Shown here piece after piece: positions 53,024 to 62,341 of a stretch of 64,000 bases of DNA. Source of the DNA: Wohlfahrtiimonas larvae (lineage in GTDB: Bacteria; Pseudomonadota; Gammaproteobacteria; Cardiobacteriales; Wohlfahrtiimonadaceae); contig NZ_BAABKE010000009.1 in NCBI RefSeq assembly GCF_039543665.1, positions 1 through 64,000 of the forward strand. The letters run 5' to 3'. The position numbers and the translations under genes were made by a program. The notes below the pieces were generated by a model. That model was not told where the DNA came from, ran no database searches, and saw only the letters and a list, made by a program, of their open reading frames with translations. Positions within the stretch are counted from its first letter, which is position 1. Every line of letters begins with the position of its first letter.

Positions 53024-54580
53024 TTATTTCCTTCCCAAATTGTAAAACTCTTGCAGATAATTCACTCGCACTTTCGGATTCATGATCTTAATGTGTGGCA
53101 ATTGAGGAAAATCCTTCGGCAACATATTTTCTGCAATGTAAATGGTGTGTTTTGCGCGTGTAATCGCAACATATAATAAATTAATTTCTTCGATGATTTT
53201 AAGATTTTGCAAATCATCAGAATTTTTTGATAAACGTTTCACTTCATCTTCGGTGATGAAATCTTCTACAAGATAAACTTCATCGTACTCTAAACCCTTG
53301 CTGCGATGCACGGTGGAAAAGAGTAAATCAGCTGTTTCTTTATCTTCTTTGGCTACTAAGCGATCTTTTAACTTTTTCATCACACCAAAGATTTTAGCGC
53401 CATATAAACGCACCAATTCTATGAGCATTTTAAGTTGTGTATCGTTGGTTTCCTCTGCATATTCTTCCAAAGATTCTAAGTTCTCGAAAGATTTAATCAT
53501 TGGGCTATGAATTTTATCAATTTTACCCAAATGCAAGTTCACCACATCATACAAAGAAGTACCTTCTTCCGTATGTGTGTAAGCATGAATACTACCTTCA
53601 AAATAGATAGAGCCTGTTAAGGATGGATCATGAATATAGCGAATGGCTTCACGGAGTAAACCTAAATTTGTTCGTCCTAAAACAATTTTTTGATGCTTGT
53701 TATCAGTTGTGCCCACGCCTTCAATGGTTAAATTATCTTTAATGTGCAAGTAGCTTTTCCATTCCAAAATGGATTCAGCCAAAAGGGCAATATCCGAATG
53801 GAAACGGAAGCTTTTTGTTAAAGGAAAGGTTGTAAAGTCCGTTTCTTCCAAAGCATTCACAGCATGACGCCAACTATAAATTTGTTGGTGGCGATCGCCC
53901 ACGATCATCTTTTTCGCAGATTGCTTTAAGAAAATATCGAGCATCACGGAAGATGCGTCTTGTCCTTCATCAAAGAAAATATAATCGTAAGGTAGGTTAG
54001 GGCGCACCAATTGGAATTTTTTGAGATAAAAATCATGGGTAATTTCAATCTCTGCTTGGTTCATTTTGCGAATGAAAGTTCTCGTATAATCCACAATTTC
54101 CGAATAATTCATTTTCACAAAAGCTTTGGCTTTATCATCGCTGAGTAAGCTGAAATAATCTAATTCATCAGCACTTTTGACAGAGCTATTGCAATAGAAT
54201 CGAAGTAGTTTATCAATATGATGCGCGAATAAATAAGCACGCTGAATCGGCATGGATGATTGCAGATCTAAAATATTGACCGTTTCGGGAATGGAATAGC
54301 CATTATTCTTAAGTTGATAACCACCGCGTCTAACAATGTAACGAAATGCTAAAGAGTGGGCTGTTTCTACAGTGACATTGTATAAACCTGCCTGTTGAAA
54401 TCGCAGAATAGCTTCTTGTTTAACAGTTTGGTTAAACGCTAAATATAGAATTTTTGCATCATTGGGGCGGGATTTTGCATATGCGACGATCGTTGTCGTT
54501 TTACCGGAACCGGCAACGGCATTCACTTTTAAATTAGCATCAATTGCAAGAATGGCATCTTGCTCAGGCGTTAGCTTCAT
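53024..54580 (-). CDS. UvrD/PcrA-like superfamily I DNA helicase (compact)
   Basis: 518 residues, shorter than UvrD (about 720). Motif Ia region: Walker A VAGSGKTTT with Lys27; Walker B FFDEGQDASSVML; motif III GDRHQQIYSWR; motif V STVHRSKGLEYDEVYLVED; motif VI LLYVAITRAKHTIYIAEN. Domains 1B and 2B are reduced, similar to the FBH1-like/UvrD_C_2 helicases. Likely a 3'-5' helicase in repair or in displacing proteins from DNA. First gene of an apparent operon ending in purB. Confidence 0.88.
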   Translation of the reverse strand: MKLTPEQDAILAIDANLKVNAVAGSGKTTTIVAYAKSRPNDAKILYLAFNQTVKQEAILRFQQAGLYNVTVETAHSLAFRYIVRRGGYQLKNNGYSIPETVNILDLQSSMPIQRAYLFAHHIDKLLRFYCNSSVKSADELDYFSLLSDDKAKAFVKMNYSEIVDYTRTFIRKMNQAEIEITHDFYLKKFQLVRPNLPYDYIFFDEGQDASSVMLDIFLKQSAKKMIVGDRHQQIYSWRHAVNALEETDFTTFPLTKSFRFHSDIALLAESILEWKSYLHIKDNLTIEGVGTTDNKHQKIVLGRTNLGLLREAIRYIHDPSLTGSIYFEGSIHAYTHTEEGTSLYDVVNLHLGKIDKIHSPMIKSFENLESLEEYAEETNDTQLKMLIELVRLYGAKIFGVMKKLKDRLVAKEDKETADLLFSTVHRSKGLEYDEVYLVEDFITEDEVKRLSKNSDDLQNLKIIEEINLLYVAITRAKHTIYIAENMLPKDFPQLPHIKIMNPKVRVNYLQEFYNLGRK

Positions 54581-54670
54581 TTCGGTAGGTTGATCATTGT
54601 GAGTTGCAAAATGAAAAGGCTTATTCTATCAAAGATCTGAAAATCTTGAGCTAATATCTTTGATTAATCA

Positions 54671-54706
54671 AAAATGCCTGTGAAATTTAATCTTCACAGG
54701 CATTTT
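54671..54706 (-). terminator. Terminator after asd
   Basis: Perfect 14-bp stem aaaatgcctgtgaa/ttcacaggcatttt with an 8-base loop. It ends the minus-strand NDUFA9-dut-leuB-asd unit. The T-run reads on the minus strand. Confidence 0.85.
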
Positions 54707-54728
54707 AATATTTAGTCTAAAGTAAGCT

Positions 54729-55838
54729 TTAGTGTACCAAAATCATTAACATTCTACGCACAGGTTCAGCAGCACCCCAAAGTAATTGGTCGCCAACTGT
54801 GAAAGCAGATAAGTATTCATTACCCATTTTCATTTTACGTAAACGGCCAACAGGAACTTCTAATGTGCCAGAAACAGCTGCAGGTGTTAATAACTTCATT
54901 GTTTCTTCACGATGATTAGGAATCACACGTACCCAATCATTAGATTCACGAATCATTGTTTCAATATCATTTAAAGGTACGTCTTTTGTGAGTTTTAATG
55001 TCAACGCTTGTGAATGGCAGCGCATTGCGCCAACACGAACACAAATGCCATCCACAGGAACATCATGCGTAGAAGCTAAGATCTTATTAGTTTCCACCAT
55101 GCCTTTCCATTCTTCACGGCTTTGACCATCAGCTAATTCGCTATCAATCCAAGGAATTAAGTTACCTGCTAAAGGTACTGTGAAGTTATCTTTAGGGAAT
55201 TGATCTTGCTTCAATAAATGTGAAACACGACGATCGATCTCTAAAATTGCTTTTGCAGGTGAGATTAAATCTTCAGCCATTTCATTACCGATGAATTGCA
55301 TTTGTTGGAGCAATTCACGCATGTTTTGTGCGCCAGCACCTGAAGCTGATTGATAAGTCATAGATGTTGTCCATTCAACCAAACCTTCTTTGAATAAACT
55401 ACCCAATGCCATTAACATCAAGCTAACTGTACAGTTACCACCCACGAATGTTTTAATACCATTATTTAAGCCTTGATCAATGTTGTTACGATTGATTGGA
55501 TCTAATACGATGATCGCATTTTCTTCCATTCTCAATGTAGATGCTGCATCAATCCAATAACCTTGCCAACCTGCGAGCTGTAATTTCTCATAAACAGCTT
55601 TTGTATAATCACCGCCTTGGCATGTCAAAATAATGTCTTGAGCCATCAATGCTTCAATGTTGTAAGCATCTTCTAATGTGCTTTCTTGTGCGCCGCCCAT
55701 ATTAGGAGCTGTACCACCAGCATTGGATGTTGAGAAGAAAGTTGCATGAATGTGTTTAAAATCACCTTCTTCAACCATTCTTTCCATCAGCACAGAGCCA
55801 ACCATTCCGCGCCAGCCAACTAAACCAACCTTTTTCAT
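54729..55838 (-). CDS. asd: Aspartate-semialdehyde dehydrogenase
   Basis: 369 residues, the gammaproteobacterial type. It reduces aspartyl phosphate on the route to lysine, threonine, methionine and diaminopimelate. N-terminal VGLVGWRGMVGSVLMERM binds NADP; the active-site Cys is in GGNCTVSLM, with the catalytic His in the VGAMRCHSQAL segment. Downstream of leuB with a 73-base gap and a hairpin. Confidence 0.97.
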   Translation of the reverse strand: MKKVGLVGWRGMVGSVLMERMVEEGDFKHIHATFFSTSNAGGTAPNMGGAQESTLEDAYNIEALMAQDIILTCQGGDYTKAVYEKLQLAGWQGYWIDAASTLRMEENAIIVLDPINRNNIDQGLNNGIKTFVGGNCTVSLMLMALGSLFKEGLVEWTTSMTYQSASGAGAQNMRELLQQMQFIGNEMAEDLISPAKAILEIDRRVSHLLKQDQFPKDNFTVPLAGNLIPWIDSELADGQSREEWKGMVETNKILASTHDVPVDGICVRVGAMRCHSQALTLKLTKDVPLNDIETMIRESNDWVRVIPNHREETMKLLTPAAVSGTLEVPVGRLRKMKMGNEYLSAFTVGDQLLWGAAEPVRRMLMILVH

Positions 55839-55865
55839 TTTTGTATCCTTAATAATGCAAATCCA

Positions 55866-55889
55866 TGATCCTGCCTTGAGGCAAGATCA
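55866..55889 (-). other. Intercistronic hairpin between leuB and asd
   Basis: 10-bp stem with a tcaa loop on the minus strand (tgatcttgcc/ggcaggatca, one G-U). No T-run follows. Possible processing or attenuation site between the two genes. Confidence 0.4.
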
Positions 55890-55911
55890 GATCAATATTT
55901 GTTTAAATTGA

Positions 55912-56982
55912 TTATGCTTGAAGCTCTGCAATCACTGCATCACCCATTTCTTTACAACCAACTACTGTGCTGTTTGCTTGTGCAATATCACCTGTGCGAA
56001 TGCCTTTGCTCAAGACAGTTTCAATGGCATCATCAATTTCTTTTGCAATGTCAGGGCGATTGAATGTGTATTTAAACATCATGCTGACAGACATAATGGT
56101 TGCTAAAGGATTGGCTTTGTTTTGACCTGCAATGTCAGGTGCTGAACCATGGCTTGGCTCATATAAACCTTTGTTATTTTCATCTAAAGATGCGGAAGGT
56201 AACATGCCGATAGAGCCTGTTAACATCGCTGCTTCATCAGATAAAATATCACCAAAGATATTGCCTGTTAGCATTACATCAAACTGTTTTGGTTGACGAA
56301 CTAACTGCATTGCAGCATTGTCTACTAACATGTGTGATAGTTTTACATCAGGATATTCTTTGGCAACTTCTGTTACAACATCGCGCCATAATTGTGTTGT
56401 TTCCAACACATTCATTTTATCGATAGAACAAACTTGTTTATTGCGTGCTTGCGCTGCTTTGAATGCAACATGTGCAATGCGACGGATTTCAGATTCTGAA
56501 TACAACATAGTATTGAACCCAACTTTTTCACCATTGCGGATTTCGATCCCACGAGGATGACCGAAATAGATATCGCCTGTTAATTCACGCACGATTAAAA
56601 TATCTAACCCAGAAACTAACTCTTCTTTTAAAGAAGAAGCATGTGCCAATTCTTTGAAAACATGGGCAGGGCGTAGATTAGCAAATAAGTTTAAACCTTT
56701 ACGAATTGCCAATAAACCTTGTTCTGGGCGAACTTCACGAGGTAATGTATCGTATTTAGTATCACCCACTGCACCAAGTAAGACAGCATCAGCTGCAATT
56801 GCTTTGGTTAAGGTTTCATCTGGTAGTGGTTTGCCCGTTTTATCGTATGCAATACCGCCAATGAGTGCGGTTTCTGTTTCAATGCCAAGGTTGTACTTGT
56901 CATTCATAACATTTAATACACGAACTGCTTGTTCTGTGATTTCTGGACCAATACCATCACCTGGTAATACTAATACTTTCAT
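55912..56982 (-). CDS. leuB: 3-isopropylmalate dehydrogenase
   Basis: 356 residues. Third step of leucine synthesis, NAD-dependent oxidation and decarboxylation. LPGDGIGPEITEQAVRVL at the start, the substrate site RELTGDIYFGHPRG with the catalytic Tyr, and NIFGDILSDEAAMLTGS. leuA, leuC and leuD are not beside it, so the leucine genes are split in this genome. Confidence 0.97.
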   Translation of the reverse strand: MKVLVLPGDGIGPEITEQAVRVLNVMNDKYNLGIETETALIGGIAYDKTGKPLPDETLTKAIAADAVLLGAVGDTKYDTLPREVRPEQGLLAIRKGLNLFANLRPAHVFKELAHASSLKEELVSGLDILIVRELTGDIYFGHPRGIEIRNGEKVGFNTMLYSESEIRRIAHVAFKAAQARNKQVCSIDKMNVLETTQLWRDVVTEVAKEYPDVKLSHMLVDNAAMQLVRQPKQFDVMLTGNIFGDILSDEAAMLTGSIGMLPSASLDENNKGLYEPSHGSAPDIAGQNKANPLATIMSVSMMFKYTFNRPDIAKEIDDAIETVLSKGIRTGDIAQANSTVVGCKEMGDAVIAELQA

Positions 56983-56998
56983 TCCTCATCCTTATTGT

Positions 56999-57454
56999 TT
57001 AATTGCGGCCTGTATGACCAAAGCCACCGGCGCCGCGTTCCGATGCTTCAAATTCTTCTACCTCTTGGAAATTCGCTTGGATCACTGGCACGATAATCAT
57101 CTGTGCTAAGCGTTCACCCACTTCGATTGTAAAAGCTTTATTGCTGCGATTCCAAGCTGAAACCATTAATTCACCTTGATAATCTGCATCAATTAAGCCC
57201 ACAAGATTACCAAGTACAATCCCGTGTTTTGTCCCTAAACCAGAGCGAGGTAATACCATTGCAGCATATGCAGGGTCTTTAATATAGATTGCCATACCTG
57301 TTTTTACAAAAGCACTTTCGCCTGGTTGTAACGTTAAAGGTTCATCGAGCATCGCACGCAAGTCTAAACCTGCAGAGCCTGCAGTTGCATAACTTGGCAG
57401 TGGAAACTCATTGCCTAAACGTTTGTCTAAAATCTTGTAATCAACTAATAACAC
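56999..57454 (-). CDS. dut: Deoxyuridine 5'-triphosphate nucleotidohydrolase
   Basis: 151 residues. Trimeric dUTPase that keeps uracil out of DNA. The five motifs are visible: GSAGLDLRA, PRSGLGTKHG, LIDADYQGELM, GERLAQMI and the C-terminal ERGAGGFGHTGRN. Start GTG with aaagga upstream. Its ribosome-binding region lies directly after the NDUFA9-like stop. Confidence 0.96.
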   Translation of the reverse strand: MLLVDYKILDKRLGNEFPLPSYATAGSAGLDLRAMLDEPLTLQPGESAFVKTGMAIYIKDPAYAAMVLPRSGLGTKHGIVLGNLVGLIDADYQGELMVSAWNRSNKAFTIEVGERLAQMIIVPVIQANFQEVEEFEASERGAGGFGHTGRN

Positions 57455-57464
57455 TGTAAATCCT

Positions 57465-58418
57465 TTAAATAATATTTCTGCCTGCAGTCATTCTGTCATT
57501 TTCATAGCGATCTTGTAGACCATATTTGTACTCAAAGCTCATGACGGATTGGAATGATTGAGGTTCAATATTTAATTGCGGTAGATTATTTGTATCTGAA
57601 ATGCTGTCGACTTTCAAGCTGTTATATTGATTCATTGTAAATGGTGCTTTTGGGAACCATCCTGTGGTCAATGCTAACATGTATGCAAAAAAGCCTGGCA
57701 TTGCGATAACTTTCTTACGACATAGCTGAGAATAACGCATAACATCACGAATCATCTCTAAAAATGTCATAACTTCTGGACCAACTAAATCATAAGTTTG
57801 TTCATGAGTTTCTTGTGTTTGTAAGATGTTTACAACAGCGTGTGTCACATCATCAATATAAACAGGTTGAAATTTTGTGAATGCACCTGGCAACATAAAT
57901 ATTGGGCACTTATTGATTAAGCGTACCAAATTATCAATGCTTGGCGCACGATGACCAAACATGAATGAAGGGCGAAGAATTGATACTTTAATGTCGCTGT
58001 CTTTTAATGTTTCTTTTAGTGTAACTTCACCTTGCCATTTAGTATCAAAATAAACACTGCCACCTTTTTCTGAAACACCTAATGCACTCATGTGTACAAA
58101 GTGCTTGATATTTGTCTGCTTTGCTAATTCAGCATAATGTTTGACTAATTCAACATGAGCTTTGGTTGCGCGCTTACGATTACCATCCATTGTGCCCATT
58201 AAGTTAATCATAATGTCAGCATCATGGATGTGATAGAGCATTTCTGCATCAGTTTTTGGATAAGTTTTGAACTTCACAAACTGACATTGTTTAGTATCCA
58301 CCTGTGGATTTTTGTTGCGTGAGAATACGATGATCGAATTGTTTTTATCTCTTGCTAAACGGCTGATAATATGGCTACCTACGTAACCGCTACCACCGAG
58401 AATGATGATTTTTGACAT
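57465..58418 (-). CDS. NAD(P)-dependent epimerase/dehydratase, NDUFA9-like
   Basis: 317 residues from the ATG at 58418 (GAGGAG 6 bases upstream; a TTG two codons earlier is rejected). Atypical short-chain dehydrogenase: Rossmann motif IIILGGSGYVGSHI, then MSALGV and the PVYIDDV block typical of complex-I NDUFA9-like proteins and related bacterial nucleoside-diphosphate-sugar epimerase homologues. The catalytic YxxxK is represented by YFDTKWQGE. Role unknown; possibly a quinone- or lipid-related reductase. Divergent from glmM. Confidence 0.82.
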   Translation of the reverse strand: MSKIIILGGSGYVGSHIISRLARDKNNSIIVFSRNKNPQVDTKQCQFVKFKTYPKTDAEMLYHIHDADIMINLMGTMDGNRKRATKAHVELVKHYAELAKQTNIKHFVHMSALGVSEKGGSVYFDTKWQGEVTLKETLKDSDIKVSILRPSFMFGHRAPSIDNLVRLINKCPIFMLPGAFTKFQPVYIDDVTHAVVNILQTQETHEQTYDLVGPEVMTFLEMIRDVMRYSQLCRKKVIAMPGFFAYMLALTTGWFPKAPFTMNQYNSLKVDSISDTNNLPQLNIEPQSFQSVMSFEYKYGLQDRYENDRMTAGRNII

Positions 58419-58489
58419 AGACAACTCCTCTAAAAAGTAGGAAGAATAACCGATCCATTCTAACTAATGGGATTAGGGTCGTAAACTGC

Positions 58490-58511
58490 ATATATAGATA
58501 TCTCTATATAT
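58490..58511. promoter_or_regulatory. Palindrome at the NDUFA9-like/glmM divergent promoter
   Basis: Perfect 9-bp arms atatataga/tctatatat separated by 4 bases, directly upstream of TTGACA (58513-58518). It looks like an operator for a divergent promoter pair. The -10 at proper spacing is weak (ttttta). Confidence 0.4.
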
Positions 58512-58598
58512 TTTGACAAATGATCAGAATATCAATTTTTAGCAAAACAGTATAAAATCAGCGCCATTAAGAAAACTAATACAATATAAGGAGTCTGC

Positions 58599-59906
58599 AT
58601 GCGTCGTTATTTTGGTACAGATGGAGTTCGTGGCTTAACAGGACAAACTCCAATGACACCAGAGTTTATTTTAAAACTGGGTTATGCTGCAGGAAAAACT
58701 TTAGCGCGTGAAGGTGCTCGAGTGTTAATTGGAAAGGACACACGAATTTCTGGCTATATGTTTGAATCAGCATTGGAAGCAGGTTTAACGTATGCAGGCG
58801 TAGATGTTGCTTTAACAGGCCCTATGCCAACACCAGCCATTGCATATTTAACAAAAACCTTAGATACATCAGCAGGCTGTATGGTTTCAGCTTCACATAA
58901 TCCATATTTTGATAATGGCGTAAAATTCTTTGGTGAAGATGGACAGAAATTGGATGATAGTATTGAGTTTGAAATTGAACGACAACTAGATGAACCATTG
59001 ATTTCTGTAGATCCTGATAAGTTTGGCCGTGTGCGTCGTATTACAGATGCCGCAGGGCGTTATATTGAATTTTGTAAGAGCTCCGCACGTGATTTGAATT
59101 TACGCGGTATGAAAATAGTTTTAGATTGCGCTAATGGTGCAACTTATCACATTGCACCGCATGTATTCACTGAGTTGGGCGCAAAAGTTGTTGTGATTGG
59201 CAATCAGCCTAATGGCTTTAATATTAATGATCAAGTTGGCTCAACACAGCCTGCAGCACTTCAGAAGAAAGTGTTAGAAGAAAAAGCAGATTGTGGCATT
59301 GGCTTTGATGGTGACGGTGATCGCTTAGTCATCGTAGATTCTAAAGGCATTGTTTATGACGGTGATGCAATTTTATATTTGATCGCAACGCACCGTAAAG
59401 AAAAAGCAATTGTTGCAACAATTATGAGTAACTTGGGTTTTGAATATGCTTTAAAGCAAGAAGGCATTGATTTGATCCGTGCAAAAGTAGGTGATCGTTA
59501 TGTATTGGAACAGTTAAAACATCATGGTTTAACTCTAGGCGGTGAAAATTCAGGGCATATCATTTGTATGGATAAGCATACAACGGGTGATGGTATCATT
59601 GCTGCCTTGCAAGTTTTACAAGCAATTTTAGCCAAAAATATGACAATTCAGGAAGCTTTACAGCATATTCCTAAATCTACGCAGACCTTAATCAATGTTA
59701 AAATATCTGATCGTGATGGCTGGGAAACAGATGCTGTGACAAATGCGATTGCAATTGTTGAGCAACAGCTAGGAGATAAAGGTCGGGTATTGATTCGCCC
59801 TTCAGGCACTGAGCCGGTAGTTCGAGTCATGGTAGAAAGTTTTGATGTGAAAGCATCACGAGAATATGCAGAAACACTTGCAAAATTGATCGAAAATCAG
59901 AAATAA
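58599..59906 (+). CDS. glmM: Phosphoglucosamine mutase
   Basis: 435 residues. It converts glucosamine-6-phosphate to glucosamine-1-phosphate for UDP-GlcNAc. Catalytic Ser99 in SASHNPYFDNG, metal loop FDGDGDR near residue 240, sugar-binding GGENSGH and phosphate-binding RPSGTEPVVR at the C-terminus. aaggag precedes the ATG. No ftsH-folP partner is present upstream. Confidence 0.97.
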   Translation: MRRYFGTDGVRGLTGQTPMTPEFILKLGYAAGKTLAREGARVLIGKDTRISGYMFESALEAGLTYAGVDVALTGPMPTPAIAYLTKTLDTSAGCMVSASHNPYFDNGVKFFGEDGQKLDDSIEFEIERQLDEPLISVDPDKFGRVRRITDAAGRYIEFCKSSARDLNLRGMKIVLDCANGATYHIAPHVFTELGAKVVVIGNQPNGFNINDQVGSTQPAALQKKVLEEKADCGIGFDGDGDRLVIVDSKGIVYDGDAILYLIATHRKEKAIVATIMSNLGFEYALKQEGIDLIRAKVGDRYVLEQLKHHGLTLGGENSGHIICMDKHTTGDGIIAALQVLQAILAKNMTIQEALQHIPKSTQTLINVKISDRDGWETDAVTNAIAIVEQQLGDKGRVLIRPSGTEPVVRVMVESFDVKASREYAETLAKLIENQK

Positions 59907-59915
59907 TAGAATAAT

Positions 59916-59989
59916 GCCTCGGTAGCTCAGCAGGATAGAGCATTCCCCTCCTAAGGGAAAGGTCACACGTTCGAATCGTGTTCGGGGCA
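59916..59989 (+). tRNA. tRNA-Arg (anticodon CCU)
   Basis: Cloverleaf: acceptor gcctcgg pairs with tcggggc (two G-U), D arm with gctc/gagc, anticodon stem ttccc/gggaa around ctCCTaa, and T arm acacg-ttcgaat-cgtgt. The discriminator base is A. CCA is not encoded. It reads AGG codons. It starts 9 bases after glmM. Confidence 0.93.
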
Positions 59990-60032
59990 CATATCATCAT
60001 ATCTATTAGATAAACTACACAATTGATTAATA

Positions 60033-60056
60033 AGAGCGTAAAATAGCTCTCTTTTT
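60033..60056 (+). terminator. Terminator after the tRNA
   Basis: Stem agagc/gctct with an 8-base loop, followed by cttttt. It falls just before the trkH ribosome-binding site (ttagga at 60058), so trkH may depend on readthrough or on a nearby promoter. Confidence 0.55.
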
Positions 60057-60072
60057 GTTAGGAAATCTGTCC

Positions 60073-61530
60073 ATGGATAAGCAGCTTGCCATTATTTTCA
60101 AGATAATGGGAATGTTGATGATGGCTTTTAGCTTTACTTTTTTAATCCCTGTTGGGATTTCATTGATTTACTCAGATGGACAAACGCAATATTTTATCAG
60201 TGCCTTTCTCATTACGTTAGTTTTGGGGGCTCTGTGGTGGTTTCCATTTAGAAAAGTAGATTATGAACTTAAAACACGGCATGGTTTTATTATTGTTGCA
60301 CTATTCTGGAGTGTTTTAAGTTTAATTGGTGCTTTGCCACTTGCAATGTCAAAAGAGTTGGATATTTCATTTATTCATGCATTTTTTGAAGCAACTTCAG
60401 GGTTTACTACGACGGGTGCAACAGTCTTAAATCATCTAGAAACTTTGCCGAAATCTATTTTATGGTATCGCACGCAATTACACTTCTTTGGTGGTATGGG
60501 GATCATCATCTTGGCGGTGGCCATTATGCCATTATTGGGCATGGGCGGAATGGCGCTCTTTAAGGCAGAAGTACCAGGCCCTATGAAAGAGGAAAAATTA
60601 ACACCAAGAATTGCACAAACAGCACGTAACTTATGGTTTGTCTATATCTCATTAATGTTAGCATGTATCACTAGTTATTATTTTGCAGGGATGGATCTAT
60701 TTGATGCAATTACGCATGGTTTCTCCACTGTAGCAACGGCAGGCTTTGCAAACTATGATGATAGTATTGGTTACTTCCAAAGCGAAGTAATTAATTGGAT
60801 TGCGATCTTTTTTATGTTCATGGGTGGGATTAACTTTACACTACATTTTTTAGTTTTTAGAGAAAAAAGTGTTAAACGTTATTTTCAGAATTTTGAATTA
60901 AGAACATTCTTTTTTGTGTCTGTTGGCGCTTCTATCATTGTAGCCTTAACATTGCATTATTTTTCTGTGTTCAATGGTTGGTATGATGCTATTGTCAATG
61001 CATTCTTTACTGTTATTGCAATGATCACCACAACAGGTTTTTTGATTAATCCATTCAGTGATTGGCCCACATTTTTACCATTGTTGTTAATCTTTTTATC
61101 ATTTATGGGGGCGTGTGCAGGGTCAACAACAGGTGGTATGAAGATGATTCGTATCATTTTGGTGTGCAAGCAGGCATATAGTGAAGTGAAGCACTTAATT
61201 CATCCGCGTGCAGAGTTACCTGTTCGTGTGGATGGGAAAGTTATTCCTTTATCCATATTAGCGAGTGTATGGGCATTCATTGTATTATATTGTTTGTCTA
61301 CAGTAGTACTGACACTGGTTATGATCGCATGTGGGTTAAGTCCTTTAGATGCCTTTTCTGCTGTTGCTGGGTGTTTGAATATTACAGGGCCAGCATTAGG
61401 TTCTATCGCGAATAATTATTCTTCCATCAGTGATATGGGGCTCTCTGTTTTAAGTTTTACAATGTTGTTAGGGCGTTTAGAGATCTTTACAATATTTGTA
61501 TTACTCACACCAAGTTTTTGGAGAAGTTAA
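60073..61530 (+). CDS. trkH: TrkH-family potassium uptake protein
   Basis: 485 residues from the ATG at 60073. Membrane subunit of the Trk K+ uptake system, with four M1-P-M2 repeats. Selectivity-filter segments: TSGFTTTGATVL, STVATAGFANYDDS, TTTGFLINPF and LNITGPALGSIANNY. Works with the NAD-binding TrkA, which is not in the window. Other in-frame starts to 60055 (TTG) overlap the terminator. Confidence 0.92.
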   Translation: MDKQLAIIFKIMGMLMMAFSFTFLIPVGISLIYSDGQTQYFISAFLITLVLGALWWFPFRKVDYELKTRHGFIIVALFWSVLSLIGALPLAMSKELDISFIHAFFEATSGFTTTGATVLNHLETLPKSILWYRTQLHFFGGMGIIILAVAIMPLLGMGGMALFKAEVPGPMKEEKLTPRIAQTARNLWFVYISLMLACITSYYFAGMDLFDAITHGFSTVATAGFANYDDSIGYFQSEVINWIAIFFMFMGGINFTLHFLVFREKSVKRYFQNFELRTFFFVSVGASIIVALTLHYFSVFNGWYDAIVNAFFTVIAMITTTGFLINPFSDWPTFLPLLLIFLSFMGACAGSTTGGMKMIRIILVCKQAYSEVKHLIHPRAELPVRVDGKVIPLSILASVWAFIVLYCLSTVVLTLVMIACGLSPLDAFSAVAGCLNITGPALGSIANNYSSISDMGLSVLSFTMLLGRLEIFTIFVLLTPSFWRS

Positions 61531-61531
61531 T

Positions 61532-61733
61532 ATTATTCACAAAGTTATCCACAGTTTGATATGTAATAGTGTGGATAACTTATTTAAAACTCATAAGTTA
61601 TAAATAAGTTTTGAAACTGCCTGAAATTATCAGCTTTACAAATGCTGATTAATCTTTGATCTGACTTTGGATAATGAGCTATATACCAAAATCTTAACGA
61701 TGCTGTGATGATTATTCACAAAGTTATCCACAG
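61532..61733. promoter_or_regulatory. DnaA-box cluster, candidate replication origin or DnaA-titration site
   Basis: The intergenic region holds TTATTCACA (61533-61541), TTATCCACA (61545-61553), TGTGGATAA (61570-61578), TTTGGATAA (61666-61674, one mismatch), TTATTCACA (61712-61720) and TTATCCACA (61724-61732). The first and last pairs belong to a perfect 23-bp direct repeat (61532-61554 and 61711-61733). Between them, an AT-rich palindromic stretch (aacttattt/aaataagtt, 61577-61610) could act as an unwinding element. dnaA, mnmG and rpmH are not in the window. Confidence 0.6.
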
Positions 61734-61760
61734 CTTAACCTCAGACCAATTAATCCAAAG

Positions 61761-62264
61761 TTAAAATAGAATTTTTGACGATATTGGTGTTGTGTATACA
61801 TGTTGTCTTTTTTGAAGAGCTTCGTTATCTTCGGATAATTTTTGGATTAAACAGTTTCTAGCATAAATTAACTGCATTAGTTTATTAATTTCACTTTTAT
61901 AGATAGAGATACTTTGTTGAAGCCTATGAAGTTCACTTTTAGTATCTGATAACTCTTGGCTATATTGTTCAACTAATTGCATGAGCCTATTTTGCTCTGT
62001 TTTATAATTTTCTTCAATAAGATGGGTTTGTGATTGATTCATACTTTGAATAATAGTGTGAATATTAGACAGAATATTATTCATTTGAGTAGTGATTAAA
62101 GATTGTATATCAGGAGGTAGCTGACAATTATCAGGTAGTTGTATGTCGCAAAATTGATAGTCTTCTATAGGATGCGTAAATTTTTCCTGTTCAATATTTT
62201 TTTCAATCTGATTGATTTCTTTTTGTAATTTGGGTGTGGTTATTAAAAAATTAGTGTTTTTCAT
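61761..62264 (-). CDS. Coiled-coil hypothetical protein
   Basis: 167 residues. No signal peptide or membrane helix. Residues about 50-150 are rich in Gln, Glu, Leu and Lys in heptad-like spacing (EQYSQELSDTKSELHRLQQS), so a coiled coil is likely. No family recognised. It ends close to the DnaA-box cluster and lies downstream of a secreted-protein gene on the same strand. Confidence 0.55.
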   Translation of the reverse strand: MKNTNFLITTPKLQKEINQIEKNIEQEKFTHPIEDYQFCDIQLPDNCQLPPDIQSLITTQMNNILSNIHTIIQSMNQSQTHLIEENYKTEQNRLMQLVEQYSQELSDTKSELHRLQQSISIYKSEINKLMQLIYARNCLIQKLSEDNEALQKRQHVYTTPISSKILF

Positions 62265-62341
62265 AGTTTAATTTCTTCTCCAATAACTTATTATTTTTGT
62301 ATTGTTAATTTTAATTAATGTTTTGATTCTCAGAAGCTGAA

